Counted from the stretch's first letter, positions 17,860-27,148 are shown. The stretch: DNA of 64,000 bases from Symploca sp. SIO3C6 (GCA_010692425.1 JAAHHJ010000004.1:123680-187679), one strand, 5' to 3'. A program made the numbers and translations. Notes: generated by a model from the sequence alone, not told the origin.

Positions 17860-18732
17860 ATGCGTCTAGCTTTACTAATTGCTTGGGTGAGTATTATAGG
17901 TCTGGTAAGCGGAGGTTGTCAGATTGGTAACGGTGATCAACAAGCAGAGGTTGAATCTACTCCAGCTTCGCCCACTGCCTCCCCAGCTACTCCAGAAGCC
18001 TCACCCTCTCCCACTGCAACAACAAATTTCAGTAATCCCGTGACTCCACCACAAACAGAGGATCGTGTTGCAGTGACAGGCTTGATTCAAACTCTACCAC
18101 CAGAAACCGTAGAACAACAAACTCAAAAGGGTCGCAGTGACCCCTTTGCAGCAATTACAGTACAACCGGTAGTGACTTTACCACCAACTTCTGGCACGCC
18201 TGCTAGGCAAGTGCGATCGCTACCCCAGATTACCCAGACTACAACGCCTTCTAGAGGAAGAAGTCGTGCAACTGGAGGAAGAAGTCGTGCAACTGGAAGT
18301 CCGCCTTCTTCTGTAGCCACGAGAAACAATAGGCTGCCTTCACCGCCGAAAACTCCCACTAACAGGGCTAGTACCCCACAAACTGAAGATAAGGCTGGTG
18401 GCGGTGGGAGTAGTGCAAAAACAGGTAATGGTGCAGATGATCTGCCAGTAGCAGTGGCTCCCTTTGTCCCAGAATTACCAGTTTTACCGGAACCAGAGCA
18501 GGCAAGGGGCGTTGAAATCACAGGTGTTATTCAAGTGGGTGGTGTGCCTAGCGCCATTGTGAAAGTACCAAACGAACCGGATCGTTACGTGCGAGTAGGA
18601 CAGAGGTTATCTAATGGGCAAGTGCTAGTCAAGCGGATCGAAATGAATCGAGGCCCTGAACCAGTGGTGATTCTGGAGCAATATGGCATCGAGGTTGCCA
18701 AGCGAGTTGGGGATAAGTCAGCAGGAGCCTAG
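17860..18732 (+). CDS. Pro/Ser/Thr-rich lipoprotein with PilP-like C-terminal domain
   Basis: The protein has 290 residues. It has an N-terminal hydrophobic signal ending in a likely lipobox Cys at about residue 20 (LVSGGC). Residues 25-215 are low complexity (Pro, Thr, Ser, Gly), containing the short motif GRSDPFAAI near 90 and a direct RSRATGG/RSRATGS repeat encoded by an 18-bp DNA duplication. Residues 222-282 fold into beta strands (GVEITGVIQVGGVPSAIVKV, YVRVGQRLSNGQVLVKRIEM). The GRSDPF motif plus a small beta domain recalls PilP-type pilus assembly lipoproteins, a weak resemblance. It lies 87 bp after sigF, probably in the same unit. Confidence 0.75.
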   Translation: MRLALLIAWVSIIGLVSGGCQIGNGDQQAEVESTPASPTASPATPEASPSPTATTNFSNPVTPPQTEDRVAVTGLIQTLPPETVEQQTQKGRSDPFAAITVQPVVTLPPTSGTPARQVRSLPQITQTTTPSRGRSRATGGRSRATGSPPSSVATRNNRLPSPPKTPTNRASTPQTEDKAGGGGSSAKTGNGADDLPVAVAPFVPELPVLPEPEQARGVEITGVIQVGGVPSAIVKVPNEPDRYVRVGQRLSNGQVLVKRIEMNRGPEPVVILEQYGIEVAKRVGDKSAGA

Positions 18733-18768
18733 TATGCTCTCGCGCGTTAAGAGTATGTCTTCAGTAAG

Positions 18769-18816
18769 AGGGAGATGGGGAGATGGGGAGATGGGGAGAT
18801 GGGGAGATGGGGAGAC
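18769..18816 (+). repeat. GGGGAGAT minisatellite
   Basis: Five or six perfect tandem GGGGAGAT units lie between the lipoprotein gene and the next small gene. The family is the same as at 6731 and, inverted, at 7245 and 13146. Confidence 0.92.
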
Positions 18817-18875
18817 GAATTTTAATTCAACCCATGGAAAATATACAATTGAAATACACAGTAGCTTAAAAGCAG

Positions 18876-19142
18876 GTGGAGAACAAACGCGATCAAATTA
18901 GCTTTCAAAAAATGCCCCTAGCTGTTTATCGGGAAGTTTCTGCCCATTTACGGCAGGTTCGAGGGGTGGAGGTTGGTTTGATTCCTCAGAAATCGCAGCA
19001 ATTTGATTACAGCCAAAGTCAGATAAGTGGTTTATGGATTGAATATACCGATGCCTTAGAATCTGGAGGAAGAGAGCGAGTTAATCAGATTTTGGCTTAT
19101 TATCAAAATCGCTATGGTATCTCTAGAGAAGAAACTGCTTAG
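18876..19142 (+). CDS. Small conserved protein upstream of hisS
   Basis: The protein has 88 residues from a GTG; an ATG 12 codons later (18912) is the alternative start. The body reads LAVYREVSAHLRQVRGVEVG, FDYSQSQISGLWIEY, ERVNQILAYYQNRYG. It looks like a compact alpha/beta protein without signal or membrane segments. I associate this kind of protein with cyanobacterial genomes only and know no function. It lies 35 bp upstream of hisS and is probably co-transcribed. Confidence 0.78.
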   Translation: MENKRDQISFQKMPLAVYREVSAHLRQVRGVEVGLIPQKSQQFDYSQSQISGLWIEYTDALESGGRERVNQILAYYQNRYGISREETA

Positions 19143-19177
19143 GTGTACCATCAAAGATGTAGGAATGTAGAATTTGG

Positions 19178-20461
19178 ATGGGTTTGATTCAGGCTTTACG
19201 AGGAACACGAGATATCTTACCCGAAGAGGTAGGGTATTGGCAGCAAGTTGAAAGGATCGCCCGGCAGATTCTCCACAGAGCAGCTTATCAAGAAATTAGA
19301 CCACCGATTTTTGAGCGCACGGAATTATTTGAAAGGGGTATTGGCGAAGCCACAGATATTGTTGGCAAGGAAATGTATACTTTTAATGACCGGGCTACGC
19401 CGCCACGTTCAGTGACTCTGCGTCCAGAAGGTACCGCAGGAGTCGTGCGAGCATATATTCAAAATAGTCTCTACGCAGCTGGTGGGGTCCAGCGCCTCTG
19501 GTATACCGGGCCAATGTTTCGCTACGAAAATCCCCAAGCAGGGCGTCAGCGGCAATTTCACCAACTGGGGGTAGAGGTAATTGGTTCTGCTGATGCGCGG
19601 GCAGATGCCGAGGTAATTGCGATCGCTACAAATATTCTCCAAGATTTAGGACTCAAAAACCTGAAATTAGACCTTAACTCGGTAGGCAATCCAGAAGATA
19701 GGCATCATTATCGGCAAGCGCTGGTAGATTACCTCAAGCCCTACAAAGATGAGTTAGATCAAGATTCTCAGGAGCGCCTAAAGCGCAATCCGATGAGAAT
19801 TTTGGACTCTAAAGACAAGCGGACAATTGAAATAGCTCAAAATGCCCCCAGCATTTTGGACTACCTTGGAGAAAACTCTCAGCGGCACTTTCAACAGGTG
19901 CAACAATTATTAAGTGATCTCGGAATTAGTTACCAACTTAACCCTCGACTGGTGCGAGGTTTGGACTATTACACCCACACAGCTTTTGAAATTATCTCTG
20001 ATGATTTGGGAGCACAGGCAACAGTGTGTGGTGGTGGTCGCTATGATGGGTTAGTAGAGGAGTTGGGGGGTAACAAAACACCAGCTGTAGGTTGGGCAAT
20101 TGGTTTAGAGCGTTTAGTATTATTGCTCAGACAAATTTGGGAGCAACCAACTCCACTACTAGACTTTTATCTGGTATCTAGAGGTGAAGTGGCAGAAGCT
20201 CAATCTCTAAAATTAGCTTATAATCTTCGTCAGAATGGGTTTTCTGTAGAATTAGACTTTAGTGGCAGTGCCTTTGGCAAACAGTTCAAAAGAGCGGCTC
20301 GTAGTGGTGCAGTTGCTTGTTTGGTTTTAGGAGATGCAGAAGCACAAAGTCAAAGTGTTAATCTGAAGTGGCTCAAGTCTGGAGAACAGGAAGTAATTAC
20401 TCAGGCTGATTTACTAGGGAAGGCAGATAAGTTGCGATGTCAGCTGGATAGTTGTAGATGA
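19178..20461 (+). CDS. hisS: Histidyl-tRNA synthetase
   Basis: This 427-residue class II synthetase charges tRNA-His. It starts with the conserved QALRGTRDILPEE. Class II motif 1 lies in EIRPPIFERTELFERGIGEA. Motif 2 is YTGPMFRYENPQAGRQRQFHQLG. The HisRS-specific LVRGLDYYTHTAFEI and CGGGRYDGL precede motif 3 (VGWAIGLERLVLLL). The C-terminal anticodon-binding domain from about residue 330 carries FGKQFKRA. The gene is complete and followed by a 1-kb repeat-filled region. Confidence 0.97.
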   Translation: MGLIQALRGTRDILPEEVGYWQQVERIARQILHRAAYQEIRPPIFERTELFERGIGEATDIVGKEMYTFNDRATPPRSVTLRPEGTAGVVRAYIQNSLYAAGGVQRLWYTGPMFRYENPQAGRQRQFHQLGVEVIGSADARADAEVIAIATNILQDLGLKNLKLDLNSVGNPEDRHHYRQALVDYLKPYKDELDQDSQERLKRNPMRILDSKDKRTIEIAQNAPSILDYLGENSQRHFQQVQQLLSDLGISYQLNPRLVRGLDYYTHTAFEIISDDLGAQATVCGGGRYDGLVEELGGNKTPAVGWAIGLERLVLLLRQIWEQPTPLLDFYLVSRGEVAEAQSLKLAYNLRQNGFSVELDFSGSAFGKQFKRAARSGAVACLVLGDAEAQSQSVNLKWLKSGEQEVITQADLLGKADKLRCQLDSCR

Positions 20462-20560
20462 ATCTAACTGCTGCTGAGGTAAAAATTAATTGTTTTATAT
20501 CAATTTGATGCTTAAAGAGAAGGTACAGACCTAGTTATTACTTAGGGCTTGCTGAATAAG

Positions 20561-20665
20561 TATAGCAGTACGTATTAAGGTTAGGACAAGCTAAATCGCT
20601 AGAACTTTGTCAAATTAATTCTGCCTTGGAGCCTTCTGCCCTGGAGCCTTGCGCGTAGCGCTATA
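20561..20665 (+). mobile_element. MITE, IS630-like, copy B
   Basis: This 105-bp element has ends TATAGCAGTACG and CGTAGCGCTATA and the same interior as copy A. It sits exactly at the left edge of a dispersed repeat. The filled site reads AAG-TA-element-TA-CCTGCGA, while the copy of that repeat at 29747 reads AAGTACCTGCGA without an element, which indicates TA target duplication. Confidence 0.85.
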
Positions 20666-20666
20666 C

Positions 20667-20909
20667 CTGCGACATTGATAAAGTTTACTGGTTGAGGCAG
20701 GGTGTGGGGCGTGGGGTGTAGGGTATAGCAGTACGTATTAAGGTTAGGACATACTAAATCGCTAAAACTTTGTCAATTTCTGCCTTCTGCCCTGGAGCCT
20801 TCTGCCCTGGAGCCTTGCGCGTAGCGCTATAACTTTGACGGATTTCACAATTCTTTACATAGAGCCATTTATTTACATAGAGCCATTTATTTATGTCCGA
20901 CTACTTAAG
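20667..20909 (+). repeat. Dispersed intergenic repeat, copy 2, interrupted by a MITE
   Basis: The left half is 20667-20723 (CTGCGACATTGATAAAG to a GTGGGG-rich run) and the right half is 20832-20909 (ACTTTGACGGATTTCACAAT to CCGACTACTTA). The halves are split by MITE copy C. The right half has an internal duplication of TTTACATAGAGCCATTTA. The remaining parts of the 1-kb gap after hisS hold only the elements listed here. Confidence 0.75.
20724..20831 (+). mobile_element. MITE, IS630-like, copy C, nested in a dispersed repeat
   Basis: This 108-bp element is of the same family. Its right flank TA-ACTTTGACGGATTT aligns with TA-ACTTCGAGCGATTT in the uninterrupted repeat at 232-338, so the insertion point was again a TA. 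Confidence 0.85.
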
Positions 20910-20958
20910 CCTAAAACTTTGACAGCTGTTTTAGACTGGATATGATAAGATTGCAGTT

Positions 20959-21130
20959 ACTAGGACTTACGCATCGTGCATTGGTACTATGCTAAATTTA
21001 GTTATTTCAACTATTTGTAGTGCCTGAGGCAGCAAAAGCAGCGAGAAAATTAGAGTTAGTCAAAGGGTGTGAAATGACCGAATCCCGTGATACACACTAT
21101 GGCTGATTTGTACAGTACGTAACTCCTAGT
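20959..21130 (+). mobile_element. MITE or IS relic with ACTAGGACTTACG ends
   Basis: The left end ACTAGGACTTACGCA and right end TACGTAACTCCTAGT are inverted repeats matching at 13 of 15 positions. The 172-bp element encodes nothing convincing. A related end (ACTTACGC...GCGTAAGTCCT) bounds the element at 22764-22854. Confidence 0.6.
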
Positions 21131-21410
21131 CTCTACCACCAGCCCCTCTCCCAACTTTGAACAGAGGGTAGCAGATTACAGCAGAGTAAGGGTTTAACTA
21201 ATTAGCTAATAGCATCAATCCTTGTACTATACAGTACTAAAATTGCCATGCAAATCAATTGTTTATTCCTATTTAATCACTTGGGGTTAGCTTAATTGTT
21301 AAAACCTTTATCTGGTGATGATTTTGGCGATCAGACTGTAGTTAAATCTCAATTATAAACAATAATAGCCAAAGTCTTGATAGAAAAAGATATTTTAGCG
21401 ATCACTAAAA

Positions 21411-21458
21411 CAAAAAAAAACTTTAATGACAAAAAACATTAAAAGCAGTTTTTTTTTG
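21411..21458. promoter_or_regulatory. Long A/T hairpin upstream of the glycosyltransferase
   Basis: CAAAAAAAAACTTTAATG (21411-21428) is nearly complementary to CATTAAAAGCAGTTTTTTTTTG (21437-21458). The T-run makes it look like a bidirectional terminator or a 5'-leader structure 58 bp before the ATG. The rest of 21131-21516 is AT-rich and shows no gene. Confidence 0.5.
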
Positions 21459-21516
21459 ATAAAATGCAATAAACAAGCTCCTCTTGTAGTACTTTTAGTG
21501 AGGATTATCAGTACTC

Positions 21517-22722
21517 ATGTCAAAACCATTACGACTTCTATACGCAGCTGGCCCTGGCAATGTAATTGGAACCTATAAGCATTGGATTCAAGGGCAAGAT
21601 GATTCATCACAGGTTTCAGTAACCTATTCTGGTCAGTTCTATGAAGTTTGTCACGCCTTGGATGCACAGGCTTATGTAATTTCTACATGTGGAGAGAGAA
21701 AGTTCTTGCATGACGGTCAATTTAGCATTGAGCATCGTCCGTTTCCTTTACCTCAGGCATCAGGAATTCTATATCATTTGAGTCATTTGTGGTACGGATT
21801 GCAGCTAATTATCTCAGCAGTCCACTTCAAGGCTAACGTCGTAGTAGTAGCTGATGGTACAACATACTGGTTTATATTGTCGCTGCTACCTTGGTTAGGA
21901 GTGCAAGTGATACCGTCATTGCACTGTCTCCTTTGGCGTCAGCACGCACCACAATCTACAAAAGAAAAATGGATTTTAAAACTGAGTCGTAGTTTATTTG
22001 CTAAATACTGTGCTGCTATCTTAGTAGTCTCAGACGATATATCTAAACAGGTGGCAGAACTTACAGATTGTAAACATCAACCAATCATCAGATCTTTCCC
22101 TGTGTACCGTAAAAACCAGTTTTTAGATATAGATGAGCCAGATGAGAATCGCTCTCCATTTAGGGTATTGTTTGTAGGTAGAATTGAGCAAGAGAAGGGC
22201 GTTTTCGATCTTCTAGAAATTGCCAAGCGTTTTGCAGCTGAGGGTAGGCAGAATATTAAGTTTAATCTTTGTGGCAATGGCTCAGTACTAGATTCATTAC
22301 GTCTTGCTGCCAAACAAGCTGCGGTGGATTCTTTATTTGTGTGTCATGGTCACTGCAATAAGCAACGCATGCGCGAGATGTTTAGTTGGGCACATGTTGT
22401 GATTGTACCGACAAGAACAGACTTCAGAGAGGGGTTCAACAAGGTTGTGGTGGAAGGCATATTATCTGGTCGCCCTGTAGTTACTTCGGCAGTTTGCCCA
22501 GATTTATCCTTGCTTAAGAACGCAGTTGTTGAAGTTACACCTAATGATACCAAAGAATATGGCAATGCTTTGCTTAGGTTATGTAATGACCGCCAGTTCT
22601 ATGAACAAAAGCGACAGGGGTGTCTAGAGATGCAAGAGCAATTTTATGACATCTCAAGAAGTTGGGGAGCTAGACTTAAATATATACTCTCAGCAATTCA
22701 AGATAGGGGTTGCTTTGGGTAA
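21517..22722 (+). CDS. Glycosyltransferase family 4 (group 1) protein
   Basis: The protein has 401 residues in a GT-B fold. The N-terminal acceptor domain carries GPGNVIGTYKHWI and a hydrophobic patch (LWYGLQLIISAVHF). The C-terminal donor domain starts near residue 205 with FRVLFVGRIEQEKGVFDLLE, then NIKFNLCGNGSVLDSL, RMREMFSWAHVVIVPTRTDF and EGFNKVVVEGILSGRPVVTS, the nucleotide-sugar-binding EX7E region. It probably adds a sugar to an exopolysaccharide, lipid or glycan at the cytoplasmic face. It stands alone among repeats, so the substrate cannot be inferred from neighbours. Confidence 0.9.
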   Translation: MSKPLRLLYAAGPGNVIGTYKHWIQGQDDSSQVSVTYSGQFYEVCHALDAQAYVISTCGERKFLHDGQFSIEHRPFPLPQASGILYHLSHLWYGLQLIISAVHFKANVVVVADGTTYWFILSLLPWLGVQVIPSLHCLLWRQHAPQSTKEKWILKLSRSLFAKYCAAILVVSDDISKQVAELTDCKHQPIIRSFPVYRKNQFLDIDEPDENRSPFRVLFVGRIEQEKGVFDLLEIAKRFAAEGRQNIKFNLCGNGSVLDSLRLAAKQAAVDSLFVCHGHCNKQRMREMFSWAHVVIVPTRTDFREGFNKVVVEGILSGRPVVTSAVCPDLSLLKNAVVEVTPNDTKEYGNALLRLCNDRQFYEQKRQGCLEMQEQFYDISRSWGARLKYILSAIQDRGCFG

Positions 22723-22763
22723 GTCTTATGTAACGGATATCTCTAGGATAACTACATATAACC

Positions 22764-22854
22764 AGAACTTACGCAAAAAACGCCGGAGGTAGTGGTAATT
22801 CATGAATTACCGCTACGAAAAATCAAGGTCTCAAGATGGTTTGGCGTAAGTCCT
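22764..22854 (+). mobile_element. Palindromic MITE with AGAACTTACGC ends
   Basis: This 91-bp element is bounded by AGAACTTACGC and GCGTAAGTCCT. Its core is a near-perfect palindrome centred on GGTAATTCATGAATTACC with GTAG/CTAC flanks. The short ORF called here in the track is only a read-through of it. Confidence 0.65.
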
Positions 22855-22982
22855 AGTCTTGAGTATATCGCCACAGCTAAAACCGTGATTCCTATACGAC
22901 CTGCCCTAGGACGCCCAAAGGGCTGTACACTAAGGGTTATGGTCGCTCCTGCCTTCGTGGGAATCTCGATAGCATAATAACT

Positions 22983-25790
22983 ATGGTACAGTGGGATTTT
23001 TTAATACAGAAAGAGGGTGAAAGCTCCTGGCAACCCATCAAGTCTCCAAAAATCGACATTGAAGTAGGTAAATATCGGGTAGTTGCTCAATCGAGTCTAA
23101 TCAATATCGATGTCGAAGTGCGCCTTAGCCATGAAAGTTTGGAGGAAGTCCCGCCCAAGCGCCGTTTTCAAAAACGATTGCGCCGCACTAGCCGAGAAGG
23201 ATTAGTGGTGATTATGCCTTTTACCTACCTTAAGTCAGGGCTGTGGGAACTATCTTGCTCTGGCGATATCATGCTCGATGCCATCAGTGACTCTTCACGC
23301 CAAGCCGTTAAGCTACAAGTTTTACCAATAGCTTCAGAAACTATTCCTAATAAAGAAGTAAAATCACCTCAAGATCAACTTATCAGCAGCGGTAGATTGG
23401 AAGCCAACACAGAAGAAGAGGAGGAAGTAGGCAGTCCCGATGAAAAAATTCTTTCATCATCAAGTATTAAAGAGGGTTATTTCCCCTACACCCTAAACCC
23501 TACACCTACACCCCACACCCTCTTTCAAGTCAGTGAGGAACTAGTAGATACTGGCAATGAGGATAACAAGGTTTTTGCCCCTACTCCCTCTACACAAAAG
23601 TTATCCGATTCCATCCCCCCCTCTCCCCAGCCCCAGACTGTTGAAGCAGCTAACTTAGATGAGAATCCAGCAACCTTAACTAGTGAGTCGGCTGAGGTAG
23701 GGACTTCAGAAAATCCGCTCATGGCTCAATCCCTAGAAACACTTGAGCAAATGATGAAGCAGGTTGTGGAGCCAGTATTACAAGAGTTTGAGGAATCTGA
23801 GTTTCATAACCTACAGCTGTTATCTCCAAAGTCAGTTAAATCAGTAAAATCTGAGTCAGAAGCTGATTTAGAGACATTAACATTAATTGATCAGCAAGGA
23901 TTCACATTATCCCTTGACGACGAGGCGTTGGTAGCAAAGCGGGGAGAATCTTTGAGAATTACTGGCAAAATTGACCTACCAGAAGTCAACAGTGACACTG
24001 AGTTGGATGATAGGCAGTTTTCCAGCGCAATCCTCAGTTATCAGTTGTCCAATCCTCAAACTTCAAAAGTCCTTGTCAATGTAGACAAGCCTGTATCTCT
24101 AGATTCATTACCATTAGCTTTTAGCCAGACTCTAGAAATTCCCGCCGAGTGCCATACTCGTCTGATTTTGGGGAAAGTCACCCTTTACAGCAGTGACTCG
24201 GTTGCTTTGGCAAGTCGAGCATTTAGTGTTACCGCAGATTTAGACGAATTATTGGGCACAATTATTCCAGAAAGTCAGGGGATGCCTGTGGCAAAGATAC
24301 TGGGATTTGCTAATAATCCTGAGAGCTGGCAAACACAGGGGGCAACACCACTAATACAAATATCCGCTCCAACTCCTGTGGATGAGGCTTTACTTCGACT
24401 GGTAAACGACCCTCAAGATCATAAGCCCTTACCCTTACAAATTTCATCTAAGCAGGTCTTACCTCCGCAACTTTACCCGAAAAACCATACTCAGAGATTG
24501 TCTAAATCTCTACAACTGCCCAATTTTCCTAAGTTACAGTCTCTTAGCAGTGCTGAAATGACAAATCCTGATAGTGTTCTTGAGGAAGTAGAGGAAAATC
24601 AGGAAAAGCTTGCTGTTGAAATTTCAGATGTAGAGCTAATTCAGACAAGTGCAGGGGACAAATCGCCGGAAATAGAGTCTCCAGAAGAAGTCATTGACTC
24701 ATTAAGTACTACTTTGCCAGAAGATATCTTCCCATTGGTCGAGATTGTATCTAGTGAGATTAATATTGACAAGCCAGAGGCTCTGGTAAAGGTAGCAGAT
24801 GCTGAGCACGATACAGGACACAAACACGAAAATGCTGTCCCTATCGACTGGGAAAATAGTGAGCAAATACCTATACCATCTAGCTCAAATGATACCGAGG
24901 CTAAGACTAAATCTCAACCACAGTCTGAGCCAAATACTGTGGATCAAATCTTGGGAGAAACTCAAATAGAAGAGCGTTTTTGGCTACGGCTGAATTCTCT
25001 AGCTACAGATGCTCAGTCTTCTCAATGGGTTACTTCTTTTTCGTCTACTTCTAGTAACCAAGTTGAGGTGACTCAAGAGCTAAATTATGAGGTAGTAATT
25101 GAGCCTGAACAATCTTTAGATTCCGAGCAATCTTTAGGGGAGGATACAGGAGATTTCACTAGCGAAAATACTACTGAAACAGAACAATTACAACCACTTC
25201 CTCTTCTAGAGAATATTCCCCGAGAGGTAATAGTACCAGAGCCAACCTTGAGCGATAGTACTGTCAATAAGGACTGGCTAGCTCAAGAAATTGTTGTAGA
25301 AGACGAACAATTATCAGAATCACAGCTATCATCAGTCAGGGGCAATGCTTTAGAAATGATTGCCATAGTCGAGCAAGTTAGTACTCAATCAGCAGATGAA
25401 AGTGTTTCCCCGCTACAGCTAGAATCTCCTATCCCAGAACCTAAAATCTTTATCCCCACAGGTGAACTAACTGCTGGAGAATCTTTTATTGTTCGTATCA
25501 AAGTACCTGCCTATCCTTCTCGCCTTTATGTTAAGCTCTGGGTTCAAGACAGACAAAGCCGCTCTCTGCTAGATGGCCCACGCTCTTTGATGGATTTCTT
25601 ACCTGATGATTCTGGGGAACTGGAGGCAATGACTCAATTAACTGTTCCCTATGGTAGCTTAGAAATCAGATTGGAGGCGATCGCAATTGATATCTACACT
25701 CAGCGGGAAAGTCACAAAGTAGGGGTTGAGCGTGCTGTGGTTCATCCCAATTTATCTGGTGGCGAGTCTGCAGATAAGTTTGAGCTATGA
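22983..25790 (+). CDS. Very large acidic low-complexity protein of unknown function
   Basis: The protein has 935 residues. The N-terminal domain (1-115) looks like a beta-sandwich (QKEGESSWQPIKSPKIDIEV, GLWELSCSGDIML). A disordered Glu/Ser/Pro-rich stretch holds a second structured block at about 300-440 (LIDQQGFTLSLDDEALVAKR, then strands up to AFSVTADLDELLG). A long acidic linker follows. A C-terminal beta domain (about 820-930) begins PTGELTAGESFIVRIKVPAY. There is no signal peptide or membrane helix, so it is probably a cytoplasmic scaffold or surface-associated protein. Near 23480 the linker contains an in-frame ACACCCTA-type minisatellite, encoding YTLNPTPTPHTL. I know no characterised relative. 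Confidence 0.8.
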   Translation: MVQWDFLIQKEGESSWQPIKSPKIDIEVGKYRVVAQSSLINIDVEVRLSHESLEEVPPKRRFQKRLRRTSREGLVVIMPFTYLKSGLWELSCSGDIMLDAISDSSRQAVKLQVLPIASETIPNKEVKSPQDQLISSGRLEANTEEEEEVGSPDEKILSSSSIKEGYFPYTLNPTPTPHTLFQVSEELVDTGNEDNKVFAPTPSTQKLSDSIPPSPQPQTVEAANLDENPATLTSESAEVGTSENPLMAQSLETLEQMMKQVVEPVLQEFEESEFHNLQLLSPKSVKSVKSESEADLETLTLIDQQGFTLSLDDEALVAKRGESLRITGKIDLPEVNSDTELDDRQFSSAILSYQLSNPQTSKVLVNVDKPVSLDSLPLAFSQTLEIPAECHTRLILGKVTLYSSDSVALASRAFSVTADLDELLGTIIPESQGMPVAKILGFANNPESWQTQGATPLIQISAPTPVDEALLRLVNDPQDHKPLPLQISSKQVLPPQLYPKNHTQRLSKSLQLPNFPKLQSLSSAEMTNPDSVLEEVEENQEKLAVEISDVELIQTSAGDKSPEIESPEEVIDSLSTTLPEDIFPLVEIVSSEINIDKPEALVKVADAEHDTGHKHENAVPIDWENSEQIPIPSSSNDTEAKTKSQPQSEPNTVDQILGETQIEERFWLRLNSLATDAQSSQWVTSFSSTSSNQVEVTQELNYEVVIEPEQSLDSEQSLGEDTGDFTSENTTETEQLQPLPLLENIPREVIVPEPTLSDSTVNKDWLAQEIVVEDEQLSESQLSSVRGNALEMIAIVEQVSTQSADESVSPLQLESPIPEPKIFIPTGELTAGESFIVRIKVPAYPSRLYVKLWVQDRQSRSLLDGPRSLMDFLPDDSGELEAMTQLTVPYGSLEIRLEAIAIDIYTQRESHKVGVERAVVHPNLSGGESADKFEL

Positions 25791-25813
25791 AACTTCCTGA
25801 ATTTAGAGAGGTT

Positions 25814-26026
25814 TTACCCTTCTTCCATAAGTAAAAAATCAAATTTTTCTGTCATAACTTCAAGATTTGAGATTGGTTTTTCTCTAATACGATTTTCTCT
25901 TCCAGGGATCTCAATCGGACAAAGCTCTACGTTTGACGTCAATTCTCGATTCCAGAAACGAAAAATTGATGATCCACCTCCTGCATAGGGTAGGCAAAAT
26001 AGGCGTAAATTAGCTTTTGGATTGGA
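25814..26026 (-). pseudogene. Type II thioesterase fragment
   Basis: About 70 residues are readable on the minus strand: LRLFCLPYAGGGSSIFRFWN, then VELCPIEIPGRENRIREKP, then a stop. This is the N-terminal quarter of a GrsT-like thioesterase that edits stalled NRPS/PKS carrier domains. The GxSxG nucleophile and the rest are missing. It overlaps the end of the adjacent PKS fragment in another frame and has no start of its own, so it is a deletion remnant. Confidence 0.75.
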
Positions 26027-27146
26027 CTGGGGGCATCATCTTTTGCAGGGTATTGATGCCATCGGCAAATCTCACGGGCTGACGAATATGGCGCACCCAA
26101 TAATCAGCAGTTGTTATATCTTCGGTGACTTGCTCGCCTGTGATATTAGAGATGAGGGGAATTTTAGGTACAGAGAATCTCACCTCCGCCGCAACTTGAG
26201 CAAAGGGCTTTAACACTGGCTCCATCAGCGGCGAATGGAAGGCATGAGAAACGGTTAACTCGCGGGTTTTGATCTCCTTAGCTTTCAGTTGGGCGACAAT
26301 AGCATCTATGGATGGGCTATCGCCAGAAATGACGATGCTCTGGGAGCCATTGACGGCAGCCACGGAAACCTGTTTACTATAGGGTGCGATCGGCTTCGCC
26401 GCGCCTTTGGCGATCGCAGACTCGATCAAGTCTTCACTAGCGATAACGCTAACCATTTTGCCTGCTGCTTCCGGTGGCAATTGCTGGATGAGTTGTCCTC
26501 GGGTTGCTATCAGCTTTAAGCCATCTTCTAAGCTAAATACTCCCGCTAAACAGGCGGCGACATACTCACCTACACTATGTCCCATTACCACATCAGGTAT
26601 AATTCCCCAGGATTGCCACAGCTGGGCAAGAGCGTATTCAAAAGCGAATATAGCCGGTTGTGTATAGGCTGTGAAATTGATTAGCTCTTCTGGTTGCTCG
26701 GGATAAAGGATTGACAATAAACTACGTTCTAAATAGAATTGCAGTATTTGATCGCATTGCTGCAACACTTGGCGAAAAATAGGTTGCTTCTCATAAAGTT
26801 CCCTTCCCATCTCAACGTATTGTGAACCTTGTCCAGTGGACAAGAAAGCAATCTTAGGCGCTGTTTGGTAAGTATCACCTTGGAAGATGCCTGTAATTTC
26901 TTCACTTTTGATAAAAGCATCAAGCTGTTGGCAAATATCTTTTTTGGAGTTAGTAACCAGTGCTAATCGATGGGCAAAATGGGAGCGTCCAACTGCAGCA
27001 GTATAACAAATATTTGCTAAAGAATCCTCTGTTTTTTCTAAGAAAGTTAAATAACGCTTGGCAAGGGCATTTAGAGCGTTTTCGCTCTTAGTGGTGAAAC
27101 TTCTATTTTTAGTTTGAGGTTTAAACTGGAATTTTGCTAGGAGGCT
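26010..27146 (-). pseudogene. Polyketide synthase fragment (KS-AT linker plus acyltransferase domain)
   Basis: The open frame begins directly after a stop and has no upstream ketosynthase. The linker reads ALNALAKRYLTFLEK...ICYTAAVGRSHFAHRLALV. The acyltransferase has TGQGSQYVEMGRELYE, the nucleophile motif VMGHSVGEYVA, and the substrate-region AFHSPLM, whose HAFH form points to malonyl-CoA. The frame ends at a TAA shortly after FADGINTLQKM, so the end of the domain and everything after it is lost. The track ORF (26010-26843) starts at an internal TTG. This is the remains of a modular PKS, next to a thioesterase scrap. Confidence 0.85.
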
Positions 27147-27148
27147 TT

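Noticed and set aside
22792-22977. 61-codon ORF after the glycosyltransferase
   Set aside because: It reads through a palindromic MITE and has no family resemblance.
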